Below are positions 1-7,583 of a DNA stretch of 10,536 bases, piece by piece. The notes beneath the pieces are model-generated. The model was not told the origin of the DNA, searched no databases, and saw only the letters and a list, made by a program, of their open reading frames with translations. Within the stretch, counting starts at the first letter, position 1. Each line of letters begins with the position of its first letter. Source of the DNA: JBHENC01 sp051000345 (GTDB lineage: Bacteria; Acidobacteriota; Blastocatellia; Pyrinomonadales; Pyrinomonadaceae); assembly GCA_051000345.1 (NCBI GenBank), contig JBPCOJ010000080.1, forward strand, positions 1 to 10,536, in the 5' to 3' direction. The translations under genes and the position numbers were made by a program.

Positions 1-48
1 ATTTTACCACCTTAGTATCTGGTCTGAATTTTGGGGAGCATTATAATC

Positions 49-726
49 ATGGTTAAGTCTGGCCTTGTGCCGAGCAAAATTTCAGCTTTAGGAATTGAGT
101 TTTCACAAGCAAATCAAAATGTATTGCTTAATGCTTTAGCAATTATAACGGTTTACTTTCTACTTGCCTTCATATTTTATGCGTTATCTGATTTTATGAA
201 TCATAGAGTGGCGACATATGTATCTAGCGTAAAGTATCAAATCAATAAGATCGAACAACTTGAAAAAGTAATCGCCTCTCTCAAAGAGCAAACGGAAAAA
301 CTGAATGAGTCCACTGTTGAATATAAGAAGGTAAGTAGCGGGTTGGAAAAGGTTAATGACGGCTTAAAAGAAGTCCGAAACGAAATGACTGACCACATTC
401 AAGAATTAAAGAAAACAATTGAGAAAAAAGAAAGTGATAAGGGTGAAGCCAAAGAAGTGGCTTATAAGGCACCAGAATTCAAGGCTAAGTTCCACCAGCT
501 TGTTGCCCAGAATGATAAACTAATATTTGAAAGTGAATTGATAAATGCTCAACAAGAAGATATAGAACTTATGGAGATGGAAACTGCTACAAGGAATCAG
601 GACATAGTAAATAATGATATGTTGGTTGATAGGGCTAGATTAGTAGCAGTATTACGAATTCTGTTCGATTTTATAGTTCCACTGGGCGTTGCCTCTTGTG
701 CAATTTATGTATTGCTTAGGCGCTAA
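49..726 (+). CDS. Two-helix membrane protein with long coiled coil, unknown function
   Basis: I do not recognise a named family. The frame is open back to a TTG at 31, but I chose the ATG at 49 because GGGGAG at 33-38 lies 10 nt upstream; this gives 225 residues. A hydrophobic helix spans about residues 25-46, followed by SDF. A charged, heptad-rich region (about 60-130, rich in K, E, L, I and V) looks like a coiled coil. A second hydrophobic helix lies at about 204-222, ending in RR. The expected topology is two membrane anchors with a roughly 150-residue soluble coiled-coil loop between them. The gene ends in two consecutive TAA stops. Base composition is clearly AT-richer than everything to its right, with many AAA, TTA and ATA codons, which suggests horizontal acquisition. 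No co-directional neighbour is visible, so its role cannot be inferred from context. That it is a real gene is likely; function is unknown. Confidence 0.75.
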   Translation: MVKSGLVPSKISALGIEFSQANQNVLLNALAIITVYFLLAFIFYALSDFMNHRVATYVSSVKYQINKIEQLEKVIASLKEQTEKLNESTVEYKKVSSGLEKVNDGLKEVRNEMTDHIQELKKTIEKKESDKGEAKEVAYKAPEFKAKFHQLVAQNDKLIFESELINAQQEDIELMEMETATRNQDIVNNDMLVDRARLVAVLRILFDFIVPLGVASCAIYVLLRR

Positions 727-815
727 TAATCCAAACGTGCTATCTCACAACTCATTCACTCAGAGTCGTAATTAGATTGTCTTTCATCATCCACGTTGAT
801 TAGTTAGATACAGCA
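727..815. other. Short AT-rich gap between convergent genes
   Basis: This interval separates the (+) orphan gene from the 3' end of the (-) glycine cleavage operon. I see no convincing GC-rich stem followed by a T-run for either strand. Composition changes from AT-rich to GC-richer around 815-840, so the edge of the acquired segment probably lies here. Confidence 0.4.
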
Positions 816-1595
816 TTAAGATGATGGTAAAACAATTCCAACGCGGATACTGAGCGGCCACACGACTGTTTTCTTTTCTTCCGGTGCGTCCCACGCTTTG
901 CGCAACTCATCAGCGAAGTTTGTCAATGGATCAACGCCGCGCGTTTCGATGAATCTTTGCGTCGCCGACCAACTCCGCAGATAGCCGAGCAGTTCATCGA
1001 GCGACCATTCCGCTTGCATCGCCGGTGGCGGCGCGTTCAATTCCTCGAAGGGAAAAAGCAGCGAGCGATAGCCGTCTTCGATCAATTTTCTTTCGGGCGG
1101 CCAGTATGCGCCAACAACGTCATCGTAATACCGACAGATCATTTGATCGAGTTCGGGAGATACGTTCAGTAAGTTGTAAGACCACACGGCGAGGATGCCT
1201 TCGGGTACGGATACGCGCCGCACTTCCTCATAGAATTTCTCCAACTCGAACCAGTGAAGCGCCTGTGCGACGGTAATTAAATCAATCGAGCAGTCCGGGA
1301 TATTTGTGTGCAATGCGTCGGCAACGCGGTACGTTACGTTTTCATGCTTCGTCGCGTTGGCAATCTGCGCGTCGCTCGCGTCCGTCGCAATGACGTGTTT
1401 GAAGAAGGGCGCAAGGCCGAGAGCCGCCTGACCGTTTCCGGTGGCGCAGTCCCATGCCTGATTGTGTAGAGGTGTGACGGAGTGTAGATATTCAAACAGA
1501 GCAGGCGGGTAAGTCGGGCGGTGTTTTGCGTAGTGCGCGGCTTGTGTTGAAAAGTAGTTTTTGAAATTCATACTTTTCTTCGCCGCTTTCTTCAT
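816..1595 (-). CDS. Class I SAM-dependent methyltransferase (Methyltransf_11-like)
   Basis: Predicted to transfer a methyl group from S-adenosylmethionine to an unidentified, probably small-molecule, substrate in the cytoplasm. The N-terminus carries FSTQAAHYAKHRPTYP (about 15-30), typical of a methyltransferase subgroup that includes trans-aconitate-methyltransferase-like proteins. Motif I is WDCATGNGQAALGL (48-61), the acidic ribose-binding residue is D72 in ATDAS, ADA at 92-94 fits the adenine-binding loop, and DLITVAQALHWF (105-116) is motif IV. The usual R-x-L-K-P-G-G motif is altered to RRVSVPEG (126-133). Length (259 residues) is normal. The ATG at 1595 has AAGGG about 9 nt upstream; an in-frame ATG at 1571 is an alternative. 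It starts 29 bp after the gcvPB stop on the same strand, so it is probably the last gene of the gcv transcript. A link to glycine or one-carbon metabolism is inference only. Confidence 0.85.
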   Translation of the reverse strand: MKKAAKKSMNFKNYFSTQAAHYAKHRPTYPPALFEYLHSVTPLHNQAWDCATGNGQAALGLAPFFKHVIATDASDAQIANATKHENVTYRVADALHTNIPDCSIDLITVAQALHWFELEKFYEEVRRVSVPEGILAVWSYNLLNVSPELDQMICRYYDDVVGAYWPPERKLIEDGYRSLLFPFEELNAPPPAMQAEWSLDELLGYLRSWSATQRFIETRGVDPLTNFADELRKAWDAPEEKKTVVWPLSIRVGIVLPSS

Positions 1596-1624
1596 CGCGT
1601 GTACCCTTGCCGCTTGTGTTCGAT

Positions 1625-3154
1625 TTATGCCGCTGTCGCTGCTTCCTTCGGTTTCCAGCGGAGCACGGGTTTGCGCGCGGCGGCGGCTTCGTCGAGGCGT
1701 CCGATGCGCGTCGAGTGCGGCGCGCCTAAAACCGTTTCGGGGTCTTCGACGGCTTCGCGCGCAATCGAGTGCATCGCGTCAATGAATTGATCCAGTTCCT
1801 GCCTGCCGACGGACTCTGTGGGTTCGATAAGCATCGCGCCCTGCACGATCAAAGGAAAATAAATCGTCATCGGATGAAAGCCGTAATCGATCAACCGCTT
1901 GGCGATGTCGAGCGTGTGAACGCCCTTTCGTGATTGCCGCTTATCCGTGAAAACGACTTCGTGCATCGGCGCTGAATCGAACGGCTTATCGTAATCGGGA
2001 GCAAGCCCGTGCGCGATATAACGCGCGTTCAGAACTGCCGCTTCGGTTGCTTCGCGCAGACCATCCGGGCCGTGCGTGTGAATGTATGCGAGCGCGCGTG
2101 CGTGCATTCCGAAGTTGCCGTGAAAGGCTTTGACGCGCCCGATGGATTGCGGCTTGACTAAGTCCAAACGATATTTGTCGTTTTCCTTGACGACGCGCGG
2201 GACGGGCAAAAACGGGTCGAGTTCCTTTGTGCAGCAGCAGGGGCCGGAGCCTGGGCCGCCGCCGCCGTGCGGAGTCGAAAATGTTTTATGCAGATTAAGG
2301 TGAATCACGTCCACGCCCATATCGCCGGGACGCGCGACGCCGACCAGCGCATTCATATTCGCGCCGTCCATATAAACGAGGCCGCCCGCGTTGTGAACGA
2401 TGCGGCAGATTTCGGAGATGTTCTTTTCAAAAAGGCCGACGGTGTTCGGATTCGTGAGCATCAGTCCGGCGACACCGCCCTCGTCGCAGAGCGCGCGCAA
2501 ATGTTCGAGGTCTGTGAATCCTTCGACGGTTGATTTGATGGTTTTGACTGTGAAGCCGGAGAGATTTGCGGAAGCCGGATTAGTGCCGTGCGCCGAATCC
2601 GGGATGAGCATGGTGCGGCGGGATTTGGATGCTTCGCCGTCGCGCGCGTCCAAGTATGCGCGCATTATCATCACGCCAGTCATTTCGCCGTGCGCGCCCG
2701 CTGCGGGTTGCAGAGAGATGCCGGGAAGACCCGTGATTTCTGCGAGATGCTCTTGCAGTTCGTGGATTATGGCGAGCGCGCCCTGTGCGTCTTCTTCGGA
2801 AGCGAGCGGATGCAGATTGGCGAGGCCGGGAATGCGCGCGACTTTTTCGTTCAAGCGCGAATTATACTTCATCGTGCAGGAGCCGAGCGGGTACATGCCC
2901 AAGTCAACCGAGTAATTCCATGTCGAGATGCGCGTGAAGTGGCGCACGACATCGACTTCGCTGACTTCCGGCACGCCTTCGAGATCGTCTTCGCGGCGAA
3001 AATTTACGGGCAGAAAATCGTCGAGCGGCGTTTCTTCGACATCGAGCGGCGGCAGCTTGTAGCCGACTCTGCCCGTTTGCGAGCGCTCGAAAATTAAAGA
3101 TTCGTTTTGCGTCGGGTGCTGTGCGACTTTCGTGATGTTGGTTGATTGAGACAT
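1625..3154 (-). CDS. gcvPB: Glycine dehydrogenase (decarboxylating) subunit 2, P protein beta
   Basis: PLP-containing subunit of the two-subunit P protein. With GcvPA it decarboxylates glycine and passes the aminomethyl group to the lipoyl arm of GcvH. The 509-residue product matches the family length. Diagnostic segments are YPLGSCTMKYN (88-98), QPAAGAHGEMTG (149-160), DSAHGTNPASA (186-196) and HLNLHKTFSTPHGGGGPG (285-302). K290 in the last segment is the expected PLP Schiff-base lysine. A cysteine triplet (306-308) follows this glycine-rich loop. The ATG at 3154 is 36 bp downstream of the gcvPA stop. No clear Shine-Dalgarno is visible before it, so translation may depend on the upstream gene. 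The C-terminus is complete and ends in an Ala-rich tail. The family assignment is secure. Confidence 0.97.
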   Translation of the reverse strand: MSQSTNITKVAQHPTQNESLIFERSQTGRVGYKLPPLDVEETPLDDFLPVNFRREDDLEGVPEVSEVDVVRHFTRISTWNYSVDLGMYPLGSCTMKYNSRLNEKVARIPGLANLHPLASEEDAQGALAIIHELQEHLAEITGLPGISLQPAAGAHGEMTGVMIMRAYLDARDGEASKSRRTMLIPDSAHGTNPASANLSGFTVKTIKSTVEGFTDLEHLRALCDEGGVAGLMLTNPNTVGLFEKNISEICRIVHNAGGLVYMDGANMNALVGVARPGDMGVDVIHLNLHKTFSTPHGGGGPGSGPCCCTKELDPFLPVPRVVKENDKYRLDLVKPQSIGRVKAFHGNFGMHARALAYIHTHGPDGLREATEAAVLNARYIAHGLAPDYDKPFDSAPMHEVVFTDKRQSRKGVHTLDIAKRLIDYGFHPMTIYFPLIVQGAMLIEPTESVGRQELDQFIDAMHSIAREAVEDPETVLGAPHSTRIGRLDEAAAARKPVLRWKPKEAATAA

Positions 3155-3190
3155 AAAGCGAAAACGAACAATGGGTGAAATTAGAATCTG

Positions 3191-4570
3191 TTAATGCGCG
3201 GAATTGGTATTCGTTGATGCGGAGATTTCTTTTAAGCCTTCGATGAGTGCGTCAATTTCTGCGCGCGGATTCGTTTCGGTGACGCAGACGAGAAAATCGT
3301 TTGGCCTGTCTTTGAAGTAGCGCGAAAGCGCGAGGCCGCCCGTAATGTTTTTTTCGCTCGCAAGCCGCGCGAGAAGTTCAGTTGCATTCATCGGCGCGCG
3401 GACGACGAATTCGTTGAAGTACGGCGCGGACATGTAGGGAAGCGAAAAGCCTTCGAGCTTCACGATGTTGCGCGAAGCATAAGACGCTTTTTGCGCGCAT
3501 TGAAAAGCGACTTCCTGAAGCCCGCGCCGTCCCATCGTTTCCAGATAAATTGTCGCGGCGAGCGCGATCAAGCCTTCGTTGGTGCAAATGTTGGACGTGG
3601 CTTTCTCGCGCCGTATGTGTTGCTCGCGCGTGGCGAGCGTCAGCACATAGCCGCGCCTGCCTTGCTTGTCTGTGGCTTCGCCGACGAGTCGCCCGGGCAT
3701 CTGTCGCGCATATTTTTCGCGCGTCGCAAAGAGTCCCAAATAAGGGCCGCCGAAGGAAAGCGGCACGCCGAAGGATTGGCCTTCGGCAACGACGATGTCC
3801 GCGCCGCTTGCTCCGGGCGAACGCAACATGCCGAGCGAAATCGGTTCCGTAACGACGACGATGAGCAGCGCGCCGACGGCGTGCGCCTTGTCGCCGAGCG
3901 CCTGCAAGTCTTCAATCGAGCCGAAGAAGTTCGGCGACTGCACGACGAGCGCCGCCGTTCGGTCATCGAGCATTGACGCGGCCTGTTCAGCTTTCGTTGT
4001 GCCGGAAGCTTCGTCGAAATTTAATCGCGCGAGATCGATGCCTGCGTGCTGAACGTAGGTTTGCACGACTTCCAAGTATTCAGGATGCACTGCGGAAGAA
4101 ACGATGGCCTTTGTGCGGCGTGTGACGCGCTCTGCCATCAGGACTGCTTCGGCAAGCGCCGTCGAGCCGTCGTACATCGAAGCGTTGGCGACTTCCATGC
4201 CCGTCAACTGGCAGACAAGCGTTTGAAACTCGAAGATTGCTTGCAGCGTGCCTTGCGAAATTTCGGGCTGGTACGGCGTGTAGGACGTAAAGAATTCCGA
4301 GCGCGAAATGAGCGGGTCAACAATGGTCGGAATGTAGTGCGAGTAAGCGCCCGCGCCCAAGAAATTCGGGCGTTTGGCTGCCGCGTTCTGCGCCGCGAGA
4401 CGCTCGAAGTTGGCGAGCAATTCTATTTCGGACGCGGCGGCGGGCAGTTGTAAATCTTTATTGAGGCGTATGTCTTCAGGGATCGAGTCGAACAGCTCAA
4501 TGGCTGAAGCGAGACCGACGTGGCGCAGCATTTCTGCTTGTTCTTCGGGCGAATTTGGAATGTAGCGCAA
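3191..4570 (-). CDS. gcvPA: Glycine dehydrogenase (decarboxylating) subunit 1, P protein alpha
   Basis: Alpha subunit of the split P protein. It pairs with GcvPB and lacks its own PLP lysine; the two together correspond to the single-chain GcvP of organisms such as E. coli. The N-terminus MRYIPNSPEEQAEML is family-typical. Further landmarks are PNFLGAGAYSHYIPTIVDPL (68-87), FTSYTPYQPEISQGTLQ, NASMYDGSTALAEA, GADIVVAEGQSFGVPLSFGG and REQHIRREKATSNICTNEGL. Length is 459 residues, close to normal. The start is TTG at 4568-4570. It lies 3 nt after the gcvH TAA, and no in-frame ATG or GTG nearby would keep the conserved first residues. A GGAG within the end of gcvH may serve as ribosome binding site. 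The tight spacing implies co-transcription and probably coupled translation with gcvH. Confidence 0.96.
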   Translation of the reverse strand: MRYIPNSPEEQAEMLRHVGLASAIELFDSIPEDIRLNKDLQLPAAASEIELLANFERLAAQNAAAKRPNFLGAGAYSHYIPTIVDPLISRSEFFTSYTPYQPEISQGTLQAIFEFQTLVCQLTGMEVANASMYDGSTALAEAVLMAERVTRRTKAIVSSAVHPEYLEVVQTYVQHAGIDLARLNFDEASGTTKAEQAASMLDDRTAALVVQSPNFFGSIEDLQALGDKAHAVGALLIVVVTEPISLGMLRSPGASGADIVVAEGQSFGVPLSFGGPYLGLFATREKYARQMPGRLVGEATDKQGRRGYVLTLATREQHIRREKATSNICTNEGLIALAATIYLETMGRRGLQEVAFQCAQKASYASRNIVKLEGFSLPYMSAPYFNEFVVRAPMNATELLARLASEKNITGGLALSRYFKDRPNDFLVCVTETNPRAEIDALIEGLKEISASTNTNSAH

Positions 4571-4573
4571 GTT

Positions 4574-4966
4574 TTATTCTGTCTCCGCTCTGGTGAAATC
4601 TTCGTATTCGGCGGCGGTTAAAAGCGCGTCGGCTTCCGCTTTGTTGGTCATGCGCAGGCGAATCATCCACGCGTCGCCGTAGGCATCATCGTTGACCTTT
4701 TCGGGTTCGTCCTGCAATAGCTCGTTGACTTCGGTGACTTCACCGGCGATGGGGGTGAAAATTTCGGAGACGGCTTTGACGGATTCGACGGAGCCGAAGG
4801 ATTCGTGCGCCTCGAATTTTTCACCCATCTTCGGCAGTTCGACGTAAACAACATCGCCGAGCGAATGCTGCGCGTGATCCGTGATGCCGATGGTCGCAAT
4901 GTCGCCTTCGACGCGCACCCATTCATGGTCTTTGCTGTAATGTAAATCTTCAGGAATGTTCGCCAT
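4574..4966 (-). CDS. gcvH: Glycine cleavage system H protein
   Basis: Lipoyl carrier of the glycine cleavage system. It shuttles the aminomethyl group from P to T protein and is re-oxidised by L protein (dihydrolipoamide dehydrogenase, not in this window). The 130-residue product is full length. The N-terminus reads LHYSKDHEWVRVEGDIATIG, and the lipoylation motif is FGSVESVKAVSEIFTPIAGEV-like around 58-77, with K64 as the lipoylated lysine. The start ATG at 4966 has a strong Shine-Dalgarno (GGAGA in TTACGGAGAACTTA) 5-6 nt upstream, the best in the operon, which fits a carrier protein needed in excess. It follows gcvT after 50 bp and precedes gcvPA by 3 bp. Confidence 0.97.
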   Translation of the reverse strand: MANIPEDLHYSKDHEWVRVEGDIATIGITDHAQHSLGDVVYVELPKMGEKFEAHESFGSVESVKAVSEIFTPIAGEVTEVNELLQDEPEKVNDDAYGDAWMIRLRMTNKAEADALLTAAEYEDFTRAETE

Positions 4967-5016
4967 TAAGTTCTCCGTAAAAGAAAATTTCGATTTATCT
5001 TGCCCGTAAATTGTCG

Positions 5017-6174
5017 CTACTTCGTTACGCCGCGTTCACGTTTGTAAAAAGGCGTCGGCACAATGCGCGCCGTGACCATTCGCCCGCGCACATCGATTTG
5101 CAACTCTTGATTTTCGCGCGCGTATTCGACTGGCACATAAGCCATGCCGATGTTTTTCTTCAAGTAAGGCGCGGGGCTGCCGCTTGTGACGCGCCCGACG
5201 CGCTCGCCGTTTATCAGCACGTCCTGATCGTCGCGTGCGATGCCGCGCTCCGTCGTTTCAAAGCCGACGAGACGGCGTTTGACGCCCGCTTCCTTTTGCT
5301 TTGCGAGCGCGTCGCGGCCTGTGAATTCCTCTTTGTTTAATTTACAAATCCACCCTAAGTTCGCTTCGAGCAAAGTAGTTTCATCATTTATCTCGTGTCC
5401 GTAGAGAGCGAGCGCCGCTTCGAGCCGGAGCGTATTGCGCGCGGCAAGGCCACAGGGCGAGACGCCGTCCGCCGCGCCGTAGTTTCCAGCGTCGAGCATC
5501 TTGTCCCACAGTTGTTCGGCTTTGTCGGGCGCGGCATAAATTTCAAATCCGTCCTCGCCCGTATAACCCGTGCGCGAAATAATCGCTGGCACGCCGTCAA
5601 CGACGCCTTCGCGGAAATGGTAATACTTGATTTCCTGAAGCGGCGTCTCCGTCAATGTTTGCATGATGCGCAAAGCATCTGGGCCTTGCAAAGCAATCTG
5701 GCAATAATCGGCGCTTGAGTTGCGCAGTTCAATCTGTTCGTCTTTTTGGTGCGACGTAACCCATTCCCAATCTTTATCCGTTGTCGAAGCGTTGACGACA
5801 AGCAAGAGATGGTCTGCCGCAAAGCGATAAACGAGCAAGTCATCAACGACTGTTCCTGTGGGCGTCGTGAGCGCGGAGTATTGCGCCTGACCATCGATTA
5901 ACTTGGCGACATCGTTGGAGACGAGGCGATTGACGAAGGAGATTGCATCCCGCCCGCGCACATCGAATTCGCCCATGTGCGAAACATCGAAGAGGCCTGC
6001 GCGCGTGCGCGTGCGCAAGTGTTCTTCGACGGTTCCAATCGGATATTGAACGGGCATGTCCCATCCGCCGAAATCGACCATGCGCGCGCCGAGTCGCCTG
6101 TGCGCGTGGTTGAGCGGCGTTTGTTTAAGCGCGGGAGCGGAAAGGGAAGTTGCTGTTGTGTTGGTCTCGGTCAA
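5017..6174 (-). CDS. gcvT: Glycine cleavage system T protein, aminomethyltransferase
   Basis: Transfers the methylene group from aminomethylated GcvH to tetrahydrofolate and releases ammonia. Family segments are LGARMVDFGGWDMPVQYP near the N-terminus, TRAGLFDVSHMGEFDVRG, LLVVNASTTDKDWEW, SRTGYTGEDGFEIY, ARNTLRLEAALALYGHEI and GRVTSGSPAPYLKKNIGMAYV. The reading frame is open back to a TTG at 6282, but that start would add 36 residues unlike the family. I place the start at TTG 6172-6174 because AAGGA lies 7 nt upstream; this gives 385 residues, near the usual 360-375. The upstream TTG at 6282 instead falls in a candidate -35 box. This is the first gene of the gcvT-H-PA-PB operon. Confidence 0.95.
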   Translation of the reverse strand: MTETNTTATSLSAPALKQTPLNHAHRRLGARMVDFGGWDMPVQYPIGTVEEHLRTRTRAGLFDVSHMGEFDVRGRDAISFVNRLVSNDVAKLIDGQAQYSALTTPTGTVVDDLLVYRFAADHLLLVVNASTTDKDWEWVTSHQKDEQIELRNSSADYCQIALQGPDALRIMQTLTETPLQEIKYYHFREGVVDGVPAIISRTGYTGEDGFEIYAAPDKAEQLWDKMLDAGNYGAADGVSPCGLAARNTLRLEAALALYGHEINDETTLLEANLGWICKLNKEEFTGRDALAKQKEAGVKRRLVGFETTERGIARDDQDVLINGERVGRVTSGSPAPYLKKNIGMAYVPVEYARENQELQIDVRGRMVTARIVPTPFYKRERGVTK

Positions 6175-6253
6175 ATGTGTTTCCTTGACGCGCCCACATG
6201 CAAGAAAAACGGGGCTGAAAAATTTGTGTGAATTTATGTGCTTGCGAAAAGCA

Positions 6254-6282
6254 AAACTAGCACGCCGTGTGCGGTGCGTCAA
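6254..6282 (-). promoter_or_regulatory. Candidate sigma70 promoter of the gcv operon
   Basis: On the minus strand TTGACG (6282-6277) is followed after 17 nt by TAGTTT (6259-6254). A TG sits one base before the -10 box, an extended -10 arrangement. It would give a leader of about 70-75 nt before the TTG start of gcvT. Position and spacing are good and the boxes are imperfect. No glycine riboswitch is recognisable in the leader. Confidence 0.45.
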
Positions 6283-6330
6283 GCAGACCTTTATGGAAGA
6301 TCAGAGCGGAATGGTGTGAGTTGTTTTGTG

Positions 6331-6366
6331 GTGAAATCGCAGATGAAATCGCAAATGAAATCGCCG
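6331..6366. repeat. Three tandem 12-bp units
   Basis: Three consecutive units read GTGAAATCGCAG, ATGAAATCGCAA and ATGAAATCGCCG. The shared core is TGAAATCGC. They lie between the anti-sigma gene end and the gcvT promoter. Function is unknown; slipped-strand duplication is the simplest origin. Confidence 0.8.
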
Positions 6367-6391
6367 CGCCGTAGGATTCTTTGCGCGGGCG
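6362..6391 (-). terminator. Possible terminator after the anti-sigma gene
   Basis: On the minus strand CGCCCGCGC, a 13-nt loop and GCGCGGCG can form a stem of eight G:C pairs with one bulged C. ATTTCATTT follows instead of a clean U-run. It lies 19-48 nt beyond the anti-sigma stop codon, upstream of the gcv promoter. The weak T-tract keeps confidence low. Confidence 0.3.
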
Positions 6392-6409
6392 ATGAAAAGC
6401 TCGAGCGTG

Positions 6410-7225
6410 CTATCTGGAGACATCTATTTTTTGCATCACGAAGACGACGCGCATCGTTTCGGGGCGGCGATCCATCGAGGCCGGAACAAAGGCCGGATTC
6501 TTGCGCAAGGCATTTTGAAAATCATCCAGCATACGTTTGTCGCGCGGCGCTTGCACGACGTCCGCGAGCGAAGCGCTGCCGTTGCTGTACACGTCCGTGA
6601 CAACAATCATTTCTTCATCGCTGGCACGCCCGCGCGCAGGAGTCCATGTCAGGGCGGCGAGCGCGCCGTGCGGGTCTAGGCTCGGCGACTGCTCTGTGAA
6701 AGGAGCGCGCCGCGCCGCATAGCCTTCGGGAGTAATCGGTTTGGTTATATCGTAAGTCGTTTGGTCGTCAGCGACAAACGGGCTGTACGGCGCAGCTTCG
6801 GCCTCGTGTCTGGCTGTTTCCCAATCGCGCAGCGCAATGAGATGCGGCCGCAATCCGACGAGCAACGACGTGAAAAGAATAATCGAAGCGAATGCGCCGA
6901 TGGTGTAGGGCATCAGTCGCGGCTCGATCCATAACCAAACGTTTTTCCATGACGGCGCGTGCGCGGGACGCGAGGCGACGGCGGCGGCTTCGATAACGAG
7001 GGCGCGCTTTATCGTTGCGGTGAGGTCTGGCGGAGATGTCGGGCGAGTCATGGCGGCGAGACTACGGACGATGCCGCACTGTCTCGCCGCTTCCGCGCGG
7101 CACACGAGACAATCATTCAGGTGCGCATCAAAAGAGACACGGGCGCGCTCCGTCAACTTATCGTCAACGTAAAGCGAGAGCCATTCCTGTGTTTCTTCAC
7201 ACGACATCGTTTTTGCCGAAAACAT
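6410..7225 (-). CDS. Zinc-finger membrane anti-sigma factor
   Basis: Likely anti-sigma factor for the ECF sigma gene upstream on the same strand. The cytoplasmic N-terminus has a putative zinc-binding anti-sigma domain: H35-x3-C39-x2-C42 (HLNDCLVC) with an additional upstream Cys at 9, in a helical domain of about 60 residues. A single hydrophobic helix lies at about 107-125 (YTIGAFASIILFTSLLVGL). The remaining roughly 145 residues would be periplasmic; I recognise no domain there, but it is rich in Pro and charged residues and would be the natural sensory part. Length is 271. The start ATG at 7225 lacks a clear Shine-Dalgarno, and an in-frame ATG at 7207 is possible. It is separated from the sigma gene by 361 bp, far more than the usual overlap or few bases for such pairs. 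Confidence 0.8.
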   Translation of the reverse strand: MFSAKTMSCEETQEWLSLYVDDKLTERARVSFDAHLNDCLVCRAEAARQCGIVRSLAAMTRPTSPPDLTATIKRALVIEAAAVASRPAHAPSWKNVWLWIEPRLMPYTIGAFASIILFTSLLVGLRPHLIALRDWETARHEAEAAPYSPFVADDQTTYDITKPITPEGYAARRAPFTEQSPSLDPHGALAALTWTPARGRASDEEMIVVTDVYSNGSASLADVVQAPRDKRMLDDFQNALRKNPAFVPASMDRRPETMRVVFVMQKIDVSR

Positions 7226-7230
7226 ACATG

Positions 7231-7489
7231 CAAGCGAATAACTGACCGACCCCGGCTGCCTTCCTTTTCAAGAAGGCAACTTGTTTCTTCTTCGACAACG
7301 AAAATAAAACTTCTCGTTTGCAGTCGAGCGCGATTATCCAAACGGTTGTTGCTGGCCGCATTGTCAATCACGCGCCCGCTTGCGCGAACGAGCATATTTC
7401 AAATCCGCACCGAAAAAGCCTCTTCGTCACTTTAGACCCAATTGGCACCGAGTTGTTGGTGAAGCCGGGGCGGGTCAATTATTCGCTTG
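7231..7489. mobile_element. 259-bp segment bounded by inverted repeats, MITE-like
   Basis: Bases 7231-7259 and the reverse complement of 7461-7489 match at 25 of 29 positions; both begin CAAGCGAATAA. The segment between them contains no convincing gene. Such a structure (short, non-coding, near-perfect terminal inverted repeats) is typical of a miniature inverted-repeat element. I see no obvious target-site duplication in the flanks (ACATG before, AGAAAG after). It ends 5 bp before the anti-sigma start codon. A large regulatory hairpin is an alternative reading. The inverted repeat itself is certain; the element interpretation is inference. Confidence 0.55.
7257..7278 (-). repeat. Small stem-loop inside the 259-bp segment
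   Basis: TGCCTTC (7257-7263) pairs with GAAGGCA (7272-7278) around an 8-nt loop. On the minus strand the hairpin lies about 30-55 nt before the anti-sigma start codon, so it could affect that leader. No T-run follows it. Confidence 0.4.
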
Positions 7490-7510
7490 AGAAAGAACCG
7501 TCTAATGGGT

Positions 7511-7583
7511 AGTGGACAGTGATCGGCAGTCAGTATTTAAGCAAAAGCAGTTTCTGAAAACTAACCACCGTCTACTGCCCACT
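7511..7583. repeat. Imperfect 24-nt inverted repeat just after the sigma stop codon
   Basis: AGTGGACAGTGATCGG... (7511-7534) and the reverse complement of 7560-7583 match at 17 of 24 positions with a 25-nt loop. The arms are built from AGTGG(A/G)CAGT-type words, a kind of low-complexity intergenic repeat. The structure begins 3 nt past the sigma-factor TGA. In RNA it could act as a stability or attenuation hairpin between the sigma and anti-sigma genes; a dispersed genomic repeat is equally possible. Confidence 0.55.

Noticed and set aside
6175..6282. N-terminal extension of GcvT from TTG 6282
   Set aside because: The 36 extra residues do not resemble GcvT, the upstream TTG falls in a promoter-like -35 box, and TTG 6174 has a good Shine-Dalgarno.
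1625..6282. Numerous open frames on the plus strand across the gcv genes
   Set aside because: They are Arg/Ala-rich antisense shadows of high-GC codons with no motifs or ribosome binding sites.
6175..6409. Glycine riboswitch upstream of gcvT
   Set aside because: Many gcvT operons carry one, but the leader here is only about 75 nt after the proposed promoter. I could not find the paired-aptamer conserved cores in this interval.
7318..7512. 64-residue plus-strand frame inside the sigma/anti-sigma gap
   Set aside because: No recognisable motif or ribosome binding site. It spans the end of the inverted-repeat segment and is better explained as chance.
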